The position numbers and the translations under genes are program-made. 64,000 nucleotides of DNA from Pedobacter mucosus. Its GTDB lineage: Bacteria > Bacteroidota > Bacteroidia > Sphingobacteriales > Sphingobacteriaceae. The stretch spans positions 4,650,001-4,714,000 of the forward strand of contig NZ_CP087585.1 of NCBI RefSeq assembly GCF_022200785.1, given 5' to 3'. Under the pieces are notes generated by a model. That model was not told the origin of the DNA, did no database searches, and worked only from the letters and a program-made list of their open reading frames with translations. Positions 53,370 to 63,556 of the stretch are shown here, one piece after another; the stretch's first letter is position 1; every line of letters begins with the position of its first letter.

Positions 53370-54977
53370 TTATTGTATATTAACTAAAGCTTGCTTTACT
53401 GCATTATCTGTTTGGTTTGCAGCCCTATAATAACCAACATCGCCCAAGTAATAACGACAAAGCAAAGCTTTTAAATCATTAAGAATAATGGTTTTTGAAT
53501 TATATAGCTGAAATCGGTCTATCGGAACATTTTTTCGTTGAATAAAGCCGATAAAATCTTTAAAATCGTTATCGCTAATATTAAAATTATTAATGTTTTG
53601 TTCTACAAATACTCCACTATAACGGCTGCTGAGCACATTAAATACAAAATCTGATAAGATTTTTTTACTTACTAGACTTGCATAAAACTTATTATAACCA
53701 ACGGTATCTAGCTTTACAAAAACATCAGGCTGTATGCCACCATTTGGCTTAAACTTTTTTCTGGGTAGAATATTTACTCCTTCCGTTTTTTCTATTGAAT
53801 CCTGAAAGGAAGTCCGATCGCCAGTAAGTTCACCATCCATCATTCGTTCATCCAACTCATGTTTATAAGCATCGTAGCCTTTTTTATATGATTTTTGAAT
53901 GCTCCTTCCGGATGGAGTATAATACCTGGCAATTGTTAAATTAAGCGCAGAACCATCGCCAAAAGAAAATTGTTCCTGCACTAAACCTTTTCCAAAAGAA
54001 CGGCGACCAACAATAATTCCTCTACCCAAATCCTGAATAGCACCTGCAACAATTTCACTTGCTGAAGCTGTATTTTCGTTAATTAAAATCGCAAGTTTTC
54101 CTTGTTGAAACGATCCGTTTCCACTTGAAAAATAATCTGTCCGTGGTTCGTGCTTTCCTTGCGTAAATACAATTAACCTGTTCTCTGGTAAAAACTGATC
54201 CGCCAATTCTGTTGCCGCGGTAAAATATCCACCGCCATTATCCCGTAAATCGAGAATGAGTTTTTTCATTCCCTTTGCTTTTAAATTTGCGGCAATAGTA
54301 GCAAAATCACTATCAGTGTTGGCGCCAAATTTACTAATCCTAACATAGCCAGTTTCTGGATTAATCATATAAGAAGCATCAATACTGCTCACGTTAACTT
54401 TGCCTCGGGTTACCATTATTCGGCTCTGAATTGGAGTGCCATTATGTTGAAGCAGTACGCTTACACCACTACCAGCCTTGCCTCTAAAGCGACCTGTAAG
54501 TTGATCCTTCGGTAAGTTTCTGCCGCTTACCGTAGTCGTATCAATGCTTATAATTTTATCACCAAGTTTTATTCCTGCCTGAAACGCTGGACCATCTTTT
54601 ACCACTCCAGTTACCATCATTGTATCATTTAGCATATAATATTCAATGCCAACGCCTTCAAAATTACCTTCTAAATTATCTGTCATATCTTGAGCATCGG
54701 TTGGCGGAAGATATACACTATGTGGATCTAGCTGATGTAAAACGCTGTCAATTGGTAGGTTTTGTAAAGAATCTGTATTAATATCATCTACATAATTTTT
54801 ATTGATAATGTGTAGAATCTCATTCAGTTTATCAGAATTATTAACTGCTAGCTGCGGGATTTTTTGAACGCCATAACCCTGATCCTTTATGAATTTAACA
54901 CCTAAGTACATACCACCAATTAGTACAATGGAATAACTTAAAGCAAGGAGTAGATTGGAACGGGTAATTTTTTTCAT
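53370..54977 (-). CDS. ctpA: C-terminal processing peptidase (S41, CtpA/Prc type)
   Basis: 535 residues. An N-terminal membrane anchor (LLLALSYSIVLIGGMYLGVKF), a PDZ domain (~85-170, GVGIEYYMLNDTMMVTGVV) and the S41 domain (KKLILDLRDNGGGYFTAATELADQF). The catalytic Ser is in NTASASEIVAG (residue ~305) and the Lys in SFGKGLVQEQ. It cleaves exported proteins in the periplasm. Monocistronic, divergent from murQ. Confidence 0.94.
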   Translation of the reverse strand: MKKITRSNLLLALSYSIVLIGGMYLGVKFIKDQGYGVQKIPQLAVNNSDKLNEILHIINKNYVDDINTDSLQNLPIDSVLHQLDPHSVYLPPTDAQDMTDNLEGNFEGVGIEYYMLNDTMMVTGVVKDGPAFQAGIKLGDKIISIDTTTVSGRNLPKDQLTGRFRGKAGSGVSVLLQHNGTPIQSRIMVTRGKVNVSSIDASYMINPETGYVRISKFGANTDSDFATIAANLKAKGMKKLILDLRDNGGGYFTAATELADQFLPENRLIVFTQGKHEPRTDYFSSGNGSFQQGKLAILINENTASASEIVAGAIQDLGRGIIVGRRSFGKGLVQEQFSFGDGSALNLTIARYYTPSGRSIQKSYKKGYDAYKHELDERMMDGELTGDRTSFQDSIEKTEGVNILPRKKFKPNGGIQPDVFVKLDTVGYNKFYASLVSKKILSDFVFNVLSSRYSGVFVEQNINNFNISDNDFKDFIGFIQRKNVPIDRFQLYNSKTIILNDLKALLCRYYLGDVGYYRAANQTDNAVKQALVNIQ

Positions 54978-55163
54978 CAGCGTTTTGCAAATTTATGAAA
55001 ATTAGCGAGTTGATACATTTTTTAAACTCATTTATTAGTCTTTTGTTTATAATATTTAACTTAAATTAACAAGTAGATTTTCTCAAAAGCATAAAAGAGA
55101 GATTTTTTTATTTTTTAGAACATTTTTTAGAAAGATTTACCGAATTTTATCAAAATTAAATAT

Positions 55164-55970
55164 ATGGATAGAATTACCGAGCATGAATCTAACTATAACC
55201 ACATTGAAAAAATGTCGGTGTTGGAAGTTCTGCAGGGCATTAATAACGAAGATAAAACAGTTGCTTTCGCTGTTGAAAAATCTTTGCCTCAAATAGAGAA
55301 ATTGACTTTGGCAGTTGCCGAAAGAATGAAGAAAGGCGGTCGTCTTTTTTATATTGGTGCAGGTACAAGCGGCCGTTTAGGTGTTGTTGATGCATCAGAA
55401 TGTCCGCCAACTTATGGTGTTCCTTTCGATTGGGTTGTGGGTATTATTGCCGGTGGCGATAAGGCCATTAGAAAGGCAGTTGAATTTGCCGAAGACGATG
55501 CAGAACAAGCATGGAAAGATTTGCAGGAATTCAACATTAATGAAAAAGATTGTTTAGTTGGATTGGCTGCTTCTGGCACTACGCCTTATGTTATTGGTGG
55601 ATTAAATACCGCTCGTAAATATGGAATATTAACAGGATGTATCGTTTGCAATACTGGAGGACCGATTGCCGATGAATCTGATTTCCCCGTTGAAGTTGTT
55701 GTTGGTCCGGAATTTATTACAGGTTCTACCCGTATGAAATCTGGAACGGCACAAAAATTGGTTTTGAACATGCTTAGTACTACTGTTATGGTACAACTGG
55801 GTCGCGTGGTTGGCAATAAAATGGTTGATATGCAATTAACCAATAATAAACTTGTTGATCGTGGAATATTGATGGTTGCTGACGAATTAAATATCAATTA
55901 TGATGAAGCTTCAGATTTGTTGACGCAGCATGGAAGCGTTCGTAAGGCTGTAGAAGCAGGACAACATTAA
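55164..55970 (+). CDS. murQ: N-acetylmuramic acid 6-phosphate etherase
   Basis: 268 residues, slightly shorter than E. coli MurQ. The SIS domain carries GAGTSGRLGVVDASECPPTYG, the family signature with the catalytic Glu, and GSTRMKSGTAQKLVLNM. It removes the lactyl ether from MurNAc-6-phosphate during cell-wall recycling. No other recycling genes are adjacent. Confidence 0.96.
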   Translation: MDRITEHESNYNHIEKMSVLEVLQGINNEDKTVAFAVEKSLPQIEKLTLAVAERMKKGGRLFYIGAGTSGRLGVVDASECPPTYGVPFDWVVGIIAGGDKAIRKAVEFAEDDAEQAWKDLQEFNINEKDCLVGLAASGTTPYVIGGLNTARKYGILTGCIVCNTGGPIADESDFPVEVVVGPEFITGSTRMKSGTAQKLVLNMLSTTVMVQLGRVVGNKMVDMQLTNNKLVDRGILMVADELNINYDEASDLLTQHGSVRKAVEAGQH

Positions 55971-56073
55971 GGAATGATTGAATTATTGAATGAAGAAATT
56001 AATGAATATTGCGATCGCTTTGCAACATTACTCATTGAAAACTCACTCATTCAAAATTAAATAAAAGTAAATT

Positions 56074-56640
56074 ATGCACGAAATAGAACCTTATTATCAA
56101 TGGAGAGATGAGTACATCTCGGCAGAAGATGAGCGTTCACCATTTTATAATACCGAATATTCTGAGTTATATTTTGATAAACAAATTTATAACTTTTTGC
56201 TACATCCTCAATGGGATGAATTTGGCTCAAATACCCTTTATATGAAGGTGCTTTATGCCGATTACGATCGCGGATATACTATAATAGAATTTATTGGAGA
56301 ATGGAACGATGCCATCAATAACGATATTATGTTGATGAAACGTGATATTTTGGAACTGATGATGGATGATGGGATCAATAAATTTATCCTGATAGGAGAG
56401 AATGTTTTAAATTTCCATGCTTCAGATGATAGCTATTATGAAGAATGGTTTCAAGAGGTAGAAGATGGCTGGATTGTTGGTGTTAATTTTCAGGAACATG
56501 TAATTAGAGAGTTCAAAAGTAACAGCATCGATTATTACATTAACTTTGGCGGAGCATTTGATGAAATGCCTTGGCGTACCCTAAAACCTTTACAATTCTT
56601 TAAAAAAGTTGAAGAACAGCTGACAAAAAGATTGAATTAA
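56074..56640 (+). CDS. Conserved protein of unknown function
   Basis: 188 residues, acidic, rich in Tyr and Trp (YYQWRDEYISAEDERSPFY; EWNDAINNDIMLMKRDILELM). No signal peptide or membrane span. The even β/α pattern suggests a soluble globular domain. I believe homologues exist in relatives but cannot name a family. It follows murQ by 103 bases and precedes the Bax-inhibitor gene by 39, so it may be co-transcribed with the latter. Confidence 0.75.
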   Translation: MHEIEPYYQWRDEYISAEDERSPFYNTEYSELYFDKQIYNFLLHPQWDEFGSNTLYMKVLYADYDRGYTIIEFIGEWNDAINNDIMLMKRDILELMMDDGINKFILIGENVLNFHASDDSYYEEWFQEVEDGWIVGVNFQEHVIREFKSNSIDYYINFGGAFDEMPWRTLKPLQFFKKVEEQLTKRLN

Positions 56641-56679
56641 AATATTTATTTTTATATAATTTAAATACACAAAATTAAA

Positions 56680-57423
56680 ATGGAACAACAAAATTATCAA
56701 TATCAGAATAACAGTGTTTTTGTACAGGAGGGATCCATATCCAAAAAATTCTTTGCAAGTGTTTTCTTATGGATGTTTGTAGCACTTAGTTTATCAACAT
56801 TTGCTGCTTATTTTATTTCGTCTAGCCAAGAAAATTTAGGTTACTTAATTAATTTTCAAACTGGACAAAGAACTGGTTTAGGCTATGTTGCTATGTTTGC
56901 GCCGCTTGGATTGGTTTTGTTAATGGGAGCAGGCTTTAATAAACTTTCATATGGAGCCTTACTCGGAGTTTTTATATTATTTTCTTTATTATTAGGCGTT
57001 AGTTTAAGTTTCATATTACTTATATATACAGGCGCTTCGGTTATTACCTGTTTTGCAGCTGCCGCTGGTATATTTGGGATTATGGCATTTTTGGGCTATA
57101 CAACAGAAATTGATTTAAGCAAATTCGGTCCGATTTTAATGGTTGGGGTTGCAGGTTTATTTATTGCAAGTATTCTGAACATGTTTATTAAAAGCGAACA
57201 GTTTAGTTTAATCATGGCATTTATAGGTATTGCTGTTTTTACGGCCTTAACTGCATACGATGTTCAAAAAATTAAACGTATCGGAATGGGGATCGAAGAA
57301 AGTGGTGAGCAAATTCAATCTGCTGATACAAAGAAATTGGCTATAATGGCTGCATTGTCCTTATATCTCGATTTCATTAATATTTTTCTTTTCTTATTAC
57401 GTATTTTCGGAAGCAGAAAATAA
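56680..57423 (+). CDS. Bax inhibitor-1/YccA family membrane protein
   Basis: 247 residues with seven transmembrane segments. The N-terminal tail is Gln/Asn/Tyr-rich (QQNYQYQNNSVFVQEG). Family features include KKFFASVFLWMFVALSLS, ITCFAAAAGIFGIMAFLGYTT and the near-terminal Asp motif TALTAYDVQKIK plus YLDFINIFLFLLRIFG. Bacterial members are pH-sensitive calcium leak channels or interact with FtsH. Complete. Confidence 0.92.
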   Translation: MEQQNYQYQNNSVFVQEGSISKKFFASVFLWMFVALSLSTFAAYFISSSQENLGYLINFQTGQRTGLGYVAMFAPLGLVLLMGAGFNKLSYGALLGVFILFSLLLGVSLSFILLIYTGASVITCFAAAAGIFGIMAFLGYTTEIDLSKFGPILMVGVAGLFIASILNMFIKSEQFSLIMAFIGIAVFTALTAYDVQKIKRIGMGIEESGEQIQSADTKKLAIMAALSLYLDFINIFLFLLRIFGSRK

Positions 57424-57541
57424 TCATCAATTTCAGAACAATATTTTAAAGGCTGCGCAATTATGTGTAGCCTTTGTAATATAATTTGGTCAACAAGCGA
57501 TAAATTTTGGAATTGACCTTGCTTTGTTGCATTTTTGTACG

Positions 57542-57645
57542 CTTATTAAGAAAGACGGAGGGATTAGACCCAACGAAGTCTTAGCAACCTGTTTTCCGAT
57601 ACAAGGTGCTACATTCTATCTCGATTTTAATCGAGGGCAGATAAG
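57542..57645 (+). ncRNA. SAM-I (S-box) riboswitch upstream of metH
   Basis: The P1 strands CTTATTAAG and AGATAAG close the element. Core motifs match S-box consensus in order: GACGGAGGGATTAGACCC, GAAGTCTTAGCAACC and CAAGGTGCTA, with a variable P4 hairpin (CTCGATTTTAATCGAG). It binds S-adenosylmethionine and should lower metH expression when SAM is plentiful. About 165 bases separate it from the metH start. The expression platform is not an obvious terminator, so control could act on translation or by a weaker hairpin. Confidence 0.93.
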
Positions 57646-57811
57646 TTTAGGATTACGATTCTCGTACCAACTTTTTAAATAAGCTTTTTTTGAGTACTTA
57701 GTAGATAGTATTTAGTATTTAGATATTAAATGCTAAAAATTTACTGAGTTTATTGTAGTTGTATTTCGTGTTAAATGTCTTGATACTTTATATTAACTAC
57801 TAAATACTAGT

Positions 57812-60800
57812 ATGAATATTAGAGAAGAATTAGAAAAACGTATTCTGGTGATTGATGGTGCCATGGGGACCATGATTCAGCGCTATACTTTAACAGAAGA
57901 AGATTTTAGAGGTGAGCGTTTTGCAAATCATCCTTGCGATGTAAAAGGCAATAATGACTTGCTAAATATAACCCGGCCGGATATAATCAAAGCCATACAC
58001 TTAGAATATTTAACGGCTGGCGCTGATATTATAGAAACCAACACTTTCAGTACGCAGCGCATTTCCATGGCCGATTACCAAATGGAAGATCTTTCCTACG
58101 AAATGAGTTTCGAAGGATCGAGGGTTGCTAAAGAAGCTGTTGATGAATTTATGGCTGCAAATCCAGATCGAAGATGTTTTGTCGCTGGTGCAATTGGCCC
58201 AACCAATCGTACACTTTCTATGTCGCCAAACGTAAACGACCCAGGTTATAGAGCCGTTTATTTTGATGAATTAGAAATTGCTTATTACGAACAAGTTCGA
58301 GGATTGGTAGATGGCGGTGCTGATGTGCTTTTAATCGAGACAATATTTGATACTTTAAATGCAAAGGTGGCCATTGTTGCCATTAAGAAATACGAGGAAG
58401 TTATTGGACGTAAGCTCGAAATTATGATTTCTGGTACCATAACCGATGCATCTGGCAGAACATTATCCGGACAAACAGCAGAAGCCTTTTTAAATTCGGT
58501 AATGCATGCAAAACCTTTAAGTATTGGGTTTAATTGTGCTCTGGGTGCTAAAGAAATGCGTCCACATATTGAAGAATTAGCCGCAAAAGCGGGATGTTAT
58601 GTTTCCGCATATCCAAACGCAGGATTACCAAATGAATTTGGTGCTTATGATGAGCAGCCTCATGAAACCGCTCATTTAGTCGATGATTTTATTGCATCAG
58701 GTTTTGTAAATATCGTTGGCGGTTGTTGTGGCACTACGCCAGAACATATTGGTTGTATTGCAGCCAATGCTCGCAAAGCATCTCCAAGAAAAATCCCAAC
58801 AATTGAGCCGTTTATGCGCTTAAGCGGTTTAGAGCCGGTTACCATTACTCCCGAAAGCATTTTTGTAAATATTGGCGAGAGAACCAATATTACAGGTTCT
58901 CCAAAATTTTCTAAACTTATTTTAGGTGGTGATTATGAAGCCGCTTTAGCCGTTGCCCTGCAACAAGTGGAAGGTGGCGCACAGGTAATCGATGTAAATA
59001 TGGATGAAGGCATGCTGGATTCGGAAGCAGCCATGACTAAATTCTTAAACCTTATTGCATCAGAACCTGATATTTCAAAATTGCCAATCATGGTCGATTC
59101 CTCTAAATGGTCGGTTATAGAAAATGGTTTAAAATGTTTGCAGGGAAAAGGCATCGTTAACTCAATTTCTTTAAAAGAAGGTGAGGAAAAGTTTAAAGAA
59201 AGTGCCCGAAAAATTATGCAATATGGCGCTGCGGTTGTGGTAATGGCTTTTGATGAACGTGGACAAGCAGATAACTACGAACGCCGTAAAGAAATATGCA
59301 AAAGAAGTTACGATATTTTAGTAACTGAATTAGGCTTCCCAGCTCAAGATATTATTTTTGATCCAAATATTTTAACCGTTGCAACGGGTTTAGAAGAACA
59401 TAATAATTATGCTGTCGATTTTATAAATGCCACAAGGTGGATAAAAGAAAACCTGCCATTTGCTAAAGTAAGTGGTGGAGTTTCAAATATTTCATTCTCT
59501 TTTAGGGGAAATAATACGGTTCGCGAAGCGATGCATTCTGCCTTTCTTTACCACGCCATTCAGGCGGGCTTAGATATGGGAATTGTAAATGCTGGGATGC
59601 TTGAAGTTTATCAGGAGATTCCGCCAGAATTGTTGGAACGTGTAGAAGATGTGTTGTTAAATCGTCGAGATGACGCTACAGAACGTTTAGTTGAATATGC
59701 AGATACCATTAAAAGTAAAGGCAAGGAAATTGTTCGAAACGAAGAATGGAGAAAAGGCCCGGTCGAAGAAAGATTATCACACTCCCTTGTAAAAGGAATT
59801 GTAGAATATTTGGATGATGATGTTGAAGAAGCCCGTCAGAAATATGCTCGCCCAATTCAGGTAATCGAAGGTCCGTTGATGGATGGAATGAACATTGTTG
59901 GAGATTTATTTGGTGCCGGAAAAATGTTTTTGCCTCAGGTGGTAAAATCTGCAAGGGTAATGAAGAAAGCTGTTGCTTATTTATTGCCTTTTATTGAGCA
60001 GGAAAAATTAGATAATCCAGACCAAAATCAAAGTTCTTCTGCAGGTCGAGTCTTAATGGCAACCGTAAAAGGCGATGTTCACGATATCGGAAAAAATATT
60101 GTAGGTGTAGTTTTAGCCTGTAATAATTTCGAAATTGTTGATATGGGTGTAATGGTTCCTGCGCAGGATATCATTAAAAAAGCTAAAGAAATTAATGCAG
60201 ATATAATTGGCTTAAGTGGCTTAATTACACCTTCATTGGATGAAATGGTTCACTTCGCTAAAGAAATGGAACGCGAAAACTTTACCATTCCTTTGATTAT
60301 CGGTGGCGCTACAACATCTAGAATTCATGCGGCGGTTAAAGTTGCGCCTAACTATTCCGGACCAGCAATTCATGTTTTGGATGCTTCTAGAAGTGTTACA
60401 GTTTGCAGTACTTTAATGAATCCTGAAACTAAGGATGAATATGTTGCTGGTATCAGAGCGGAATATGATAAAGCTCGTGAAGCACACTTAAACAAGCGTT
60501 CTGATAAACGATTTAAAACCATAGAACAGGCTCGAGAAAACAAATTTAAGATCGATTTTGAAGAGGATCTACCAATACCTGAATTTACAGGAACCAGGGT
60601 TTTTGACAATTATCCATTGGAAGAACTGGTGCCTTATATAGATTGGACTCCATTTTTTCATACCTGGGAACTTCGTGGTAGTTATCCTAAAATATTCGCT
60701 GATAAAAACGTTGGGGATGAAGCCAAGAAGCTTTTCGATGATGCACAGGAATTGTTGAAACGCATTTTGGACGGCAAATTCTTGACTGCAAGAGGCGTTA

Positions 60801-61528
60801 TTGGTTTTTGGCCAGCAAATTCTGTAGGAGATGATATTGTGTTAAAAGTCAGAAGTAGCAAGTCCAACGTTGGAAGTCTGCAAGAAGACTCGACACTCGA
60901 AACGCAACACGCTGAACTTAGAACTATCCACACCCTTCGCCAGCAGGCAGAAAAAGTTGACGGTCAACCTTATTACGCATTATCCGATTTTATCGCACCA
61001 AAAGAAACAGGCATTCAAGATTATTTCGGTGGATTTGCAGTTACAACAGGAATAGGCGTTGATGAATTAGTAGCTGAATTTGAAGCCAATTACGACGATT
61101 ATAATAGCATCATGGTAAAAGCGTTAGCCGATCGTTTGGCCGAAGCGTTTGCCGAACGCATGCACGAGCGTGTTCGTAAAGAATTTTGGGGTTATGCAAA
61201 AGATGAAAATTTAACTAATCAAGATTTAATTAAAGAGGAATATGCAGGTATTCGTCCGGCGCCAGGTTATCCAGCTTGTCCGGAACACACTGAAAAAGGA
61301 ACTTTGTTTCAATTGTTAGATGCAGAAAATAAAATCGGACTGAAATTAACTGAAAGTTACGCCATGTATCCAACAGCTGCAGTAAGTGGTTTTTACTTTG
61401 CTCATCCACAATCCAGATATTTCGGTTTAGGAAAAATTACTAAGGATCAGATAGAAGATTATGCAGTAAGAAAAGCCATGCCAGTAGAAGAGGTGGAACG
61501 TTGGCTGGGGCCGAATTTGGCGTACTAA
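57812..61528 (+). CDS. metH: Cobalamin-dependent methionine synthase
   Basis: 1238 residues, full length, all four modules. Homocysteine-binding barrel (~1-330) with zinc ligands GFNCALG and [11 protein letters not shown]; pterin-binding barrel (~350-610, [14 protein letters not shown]); cobalamin module with [11 protein letters not shown] (DxHxxG, His near residue 758); reactivation domain (~900-1238) with [16 protein letters not shown] for SAM. It transfers a methyl group from methyl-tetrahydrofolate to homocysteine. An extra Ser/Gln/Thr-rich loop lies at ~1015-1045 (60850-60935). Controlled by the SAM-I riboswitch; metF follows. Confidence 0.97.
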   Translation: MNIREELEKRILVIDGAMGTMIQRYTLTEEDFRGERFANHPCDVKGNNDLLNITRPDIIKAIHLEYLTAGADIIETNTFSTQRISMADYQMEDLSYEMSFEGSRVAKEAVDEFMAANPDRRCFVAGAIGPTNRTLSMSPNVNDPGYRAVYFDELEIAYYEQVRGLVDGGADVLLIETIFDTLNAKVAIVAIKKYEEVIGRKLEIMISGTITDASGRTLSGQTAEAFLNSVMHAKPLSIGFNCALGAKEMRPHIEELAAKAGCYVSAYPNAGLPNEFGAYDEQPHETAHLVDDFIASGFVNIVGGCCGTTPEHIGCIAANARKASPRKIPTIEPFMRLSGLEPVTITPESIFVNIGERTNITGSPKFSKLILGGDYEAALAVALQQVEGGAQVIDVNMDEGMLDSEAAMTKFLNLIASEPDISKLPIMVDSSKWSVIENGLKCLQGKGIVNSISLKEGEEKFKESARKIMQYGAAVVVMAFDERGQADNYERRKEICKRSYDILVTELGFPAQDIIFDPNILTVATGLEEHNNYAVDFINATRWIKENLPFAKVSGGVSNISFSFRGNNTVREAMHSAFLYHAIQAGLDMGIVNAGMLEVYQEIPPELLERVEDVLLNRRDDATERLVEYADTIKSKGKEIVRNEEWRKGPVEERLSHSLVKGIVEYLDDDVEEARQKYARPIQVIEGPLMDGMNIVGDLFGAGKMFLPQVVKSARVMKKAVAYLLPFIEQEKLDNPDQNQSSSAGRVLMATVKGDVHDIGKNIVGVVLACNNFEIVDMGVMVPAQDIIKKAKEINADIIGLSGLITPSLDEMVHFAKEMERENFTIPLIIGGATTSRIHAAVKVAPNYSGPAIHVLDASRSVTVCSTLMNPETKDEYVAGIRAEYDKAREAHLNKRSDKRFKTIEQARENKFKIDFEEDLPIPEFTGTRVFDNYPLEELVPYIDWTPFFHTWELRGSYPKIFADKNVGDEAKKLFDDAQELLKRILDGKFLTARGVIGFWPANSVGDDIVLKVRSSKSNVGSLQEDSTLETQHAELRTIHTLRQQAEKVDGQPYYALSDFIAPKETGIQDYFGGFAVTTGIGVDELVAEFEANYDDYNSIMVKALADRLAEAFAERMHERVRKEFWGYAKDENLTNQDLIKEEYAGIRPAPGYPACPEHTEKGTLFQLLDAENKIGLKLTESYAMYPTAAVSGFYFAHPQSRYFGLGKITKDQIEDYAVRKAMPVEEVERWLGPNLAY

Positions 61529-61546
61529 TGTTGTGGGTTGCTTTGT

Positions 61547-61657
61547 GTCATCCTGAGGAACGAAGGATCTGTTTGCTAGGAGCATAAACCGTTAATGAAA
61601 GTAATAACTAAAAACTTAATGCTAAAATGTTAGAGATGCTTTGTGCCTCAGCATGAC
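61547..61657. repeat. REPIN-like element, copy C
   Basis: Begins GTCATCCTGAGG and ends CCTCAGCATGAC (inverted repeats, 11 of 12). Each half also folds. It fills the metH-metF gap, so the metF transcript leader is made of repeat. Confidence 0.65.
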
Positions 61658-61672
61658 AGATATAAACACTCA

Positions 61673-62626
61673 ATGAAAATTACAGACCATATAAAAAACG
61701 CAAAGGGTAAAACCTTATTCTCATTCGAACTTTTGCCTCCAATAAAAGGACAAAGTATTCAATGGATTTACGATGCCATTGATCCTTTATTGGAATTTAA
61801 TCCACCATTTATCGACGTTACCTCTTTGCGGGAAGATTACATTTACAAAGAGCAGGATAATGGATTGTTACAGAAAGTTTCTTACCGCAAACGCCCAGGA
61901 ACCATTGCGATTTGTGCTGCAATTATTCATAAATATAAAATTGATGCTGTGCCGCATTTAATTTGTGGTGGTTTCACTAAAGAAGAAACCGAAAATGCCT
62001 TAATCGATTTACAATTTTTAGGAATTGATAATGTTTTGGCTTTACGTGGTGATGCCCGTGCTGCCGATCATTCATTTGTGCCAACTAATGGTGGACATTG
62101 TTACGCCACAGATTTAATTCAGCATATTAAAAATCATAATGAAGGCAAGTTTTTACATGAGGATATTGAAACATTCAAAAGCGATTTCTGTATCGGCGTT
62201 GCCGGATATCCTGAAAAACATTTTGAGGCTCCAAATCTAAATGCTGATTTCAAATATTTGAAGAAAAAAGTAGATATGGGTGCAGAATTTATTGTAACCC
62301 AAATGTTTTTTGACAATCAGAAATATTTTGCATTTGTAAATAAATGTAGGGAGAATGGAATTAATGTTCCTATTATACCCGGTTTAAAGCCAATCAGTAC
62401 TCTTTCGCAGCTAAATGTTCTGCCAAAGATTTTCCATATCGATTTACCAGATGAATTATCGGATGCTTTATCTCACGCTAAGAGCAACGCAGAGGCAAAA
62501 GAAATTGGTACAGAAGCGATGATCAAACAAGCTAAAGAATTAATGGAGTTTGGTGCGCCTGTGCTTCATTTTTACACTATGGGTAGACCCGGACAAACAA
62601 AGGAGATTGCCAAAGCAATATTTTAA
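61673..62626 (+). CDS. metF: Methylenetetrahydrofolate reductase
   Basis: 317 residues from the ATG at 61673 (MKITDHIKNAKGKTLFSFEL). An ATG at 61643 lies in the repeat element and would add ten unrelated residues. FAD/folate TIM barrel with FSFELLPP, HLICGGFTKEE, LALRGDARA and FIVTQMFFDNQKYF. It makes 5-methyl-tetrahydrofolate, the methyl donor for MetH. Same direction as metH and probably partly under the same riboswitch by read-through. Confidence 0.95.
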   Translation: MKITDHIKNAKGKTLFSFELLPPIKGQSIQWIYDAIDPLLEFNPPFIDVTSLREDYIYKEQDNGLLQKVSYRKRPGTIAICAAIIHKYKIDAVPHLICGGFTKEETENALIDLQFLGIDNVLALRGDARAADHSFVPTNGGHCYATDLIQHIKNHNEGKFLHEDIETFKSDFCIGVAGYPEKHFEAPNLNADFKYLKKKVDMGAEFIVTQMFFDNQKYFAFVNKCRENGINVPIIPGLKPISTLSQLNVLPKIFHIDLPDELSDALSHAKSNAEAKEIGTEAMIKQAKELMEFGAPVLHFYTMGRPGQTKEIAKAIF

Positions 62627-62718
62627 GAACGCAAGAAACAATTTACCTTTAAAATATTACAGAACTTTAACTCCCATTGGTTGTTTAAATTATAAGAAAT
62701 TAATAGTTTTGATTTATT

Positions 62719-63015
62719 ATGAGCGGTTCAAAATATCTTTTAATATTTTTTATTGCGCTAACACTTATGTTTAAGGTTAGTCATGTAACTTCGGTCATAA
62801 TCTTTCCAAATGCTAGCCAAGTAGAAATTGACCAGGAAGAATCTGAAAAAGAGGAAAAGAAAACTGAAATCGAAATTTGTGTAAATCAAACTATTCAAAA
62901 TTATCCTATAATTTTCGCTTACGAAACTGAAAAACCTCTTGTTGTAAGAGAAGGTTTTTTTCATATTTCTTATTATCCAGAGGTGTTAACACCACCACCA
63001 TCTCTAATAATATAG
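62719..63015 (+). CDS. Small protein with signal/anchor, unknown function
   Basis: 98 residues. A hydrophobic N-terminus (MSGSKYLLIFFIALTLMF) is followed by an acidic stretch (DQEESEKEEKKTEIE) and a β-like tail ending YYPEVLTPPPSLII. It would be exported or anchored in the inner membrane. It begins 92 bases after metF. No family recognised. Confidence 0.6.
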   Translation: MSGSKYLLIFFIALTLMFKVSHVTSVIIFPNASQVEIDQEESEKEEKKTEIEICVNQTIQNYPIIFAYETEKPLVVREGFFHISYYPEVLTPPPSLII

Positions 63016-63091
63016 TTTCACTTCCGTAATTCATTTCTCTTCGATTTCAGTCGAAAGGAATTTCCATTAACTTTCTTAAATATACAATAGT

Positions 63092-63511
63092 ATGAAACGA
63101 GCAATTTCACTATCATTTGCGGTATTCTTAATATTCGCATTTACAAAAATAAAAGCGCAGGAGGTTGCGCAAACCAACATTCAACCGATAAACAATTCAG
63201 TTTCATTGTTATCTCAGTTGCAGCCAATCAGTTTTAATTATGATAAAAATTGGGCAGATAAATTAAAAATTTCGAGTAAATCTCAGTTCGGATTTTTAAC
63301 TTCTGATTTTCAAAAAGTTTTACCCGCTTTAGTGACTAAAACAGCCAAAGATTATGCTGCTGGGAAGAATGCTTTTAACACAGCAACGATAGCGAAAATC
63401 GATTATGAGAGTTTAGTTCCGTTATTGGTTGGCAGTATAAAAGAGCAACAGCTACAGATAGAAGAGTTGAGGCGAGAAGTACAAATGCTTAAATCGCAAA
63501 GTGCTAGATAA
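63092..63511 (+). CDS. Secreted protein with an S74-type chaperone-like domain
   Basis: 139 residues. Signal peptide MKRAISLSFAVFLIFAFTKI then KAQ. The mature part matches the C-terminal intramolecular chaperone (peptidase S74) of tail fibres: LQPISFNYDKNW, QFGFLTSDFQKVLPALV, IDYESLVPLLVGSIKEQQLQIEEL and a final coiled coil. The usual large fibre portion is absent. Standalone proteins of this type are seen in Bacteroidota; their role is unknown. A terminator follows at 63519. Confidence 0.75.
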   Translation: MKRAISLSFAVFLIFAFTKIKAQEVAQTNIQPINNSVSLLSQLQPISFNYDKNWADKLKISSKSQFGFLTSDFQKVLPALVTKTAKDYAAGKNAFNTATIAKIDYESLVPLLVGSIKEQQLQIEELRREVQMLKSQSAR

Positions 63512-63518
63512 CTTTAAG

Positions 63519-63546
63519 GTCCCGATTGAAAGATCGGGACTTTTTA
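63519..63546. terminator. Terminator after the S74-like gene
   Basis: Stem GTCCCGAT/ATCGGGAC with a 6-nt loop and a T-run at 63541-63545. It lies between convergent genes. Confidence 0.85.
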
Positions 63547-63556
63547 ATAAACAACA

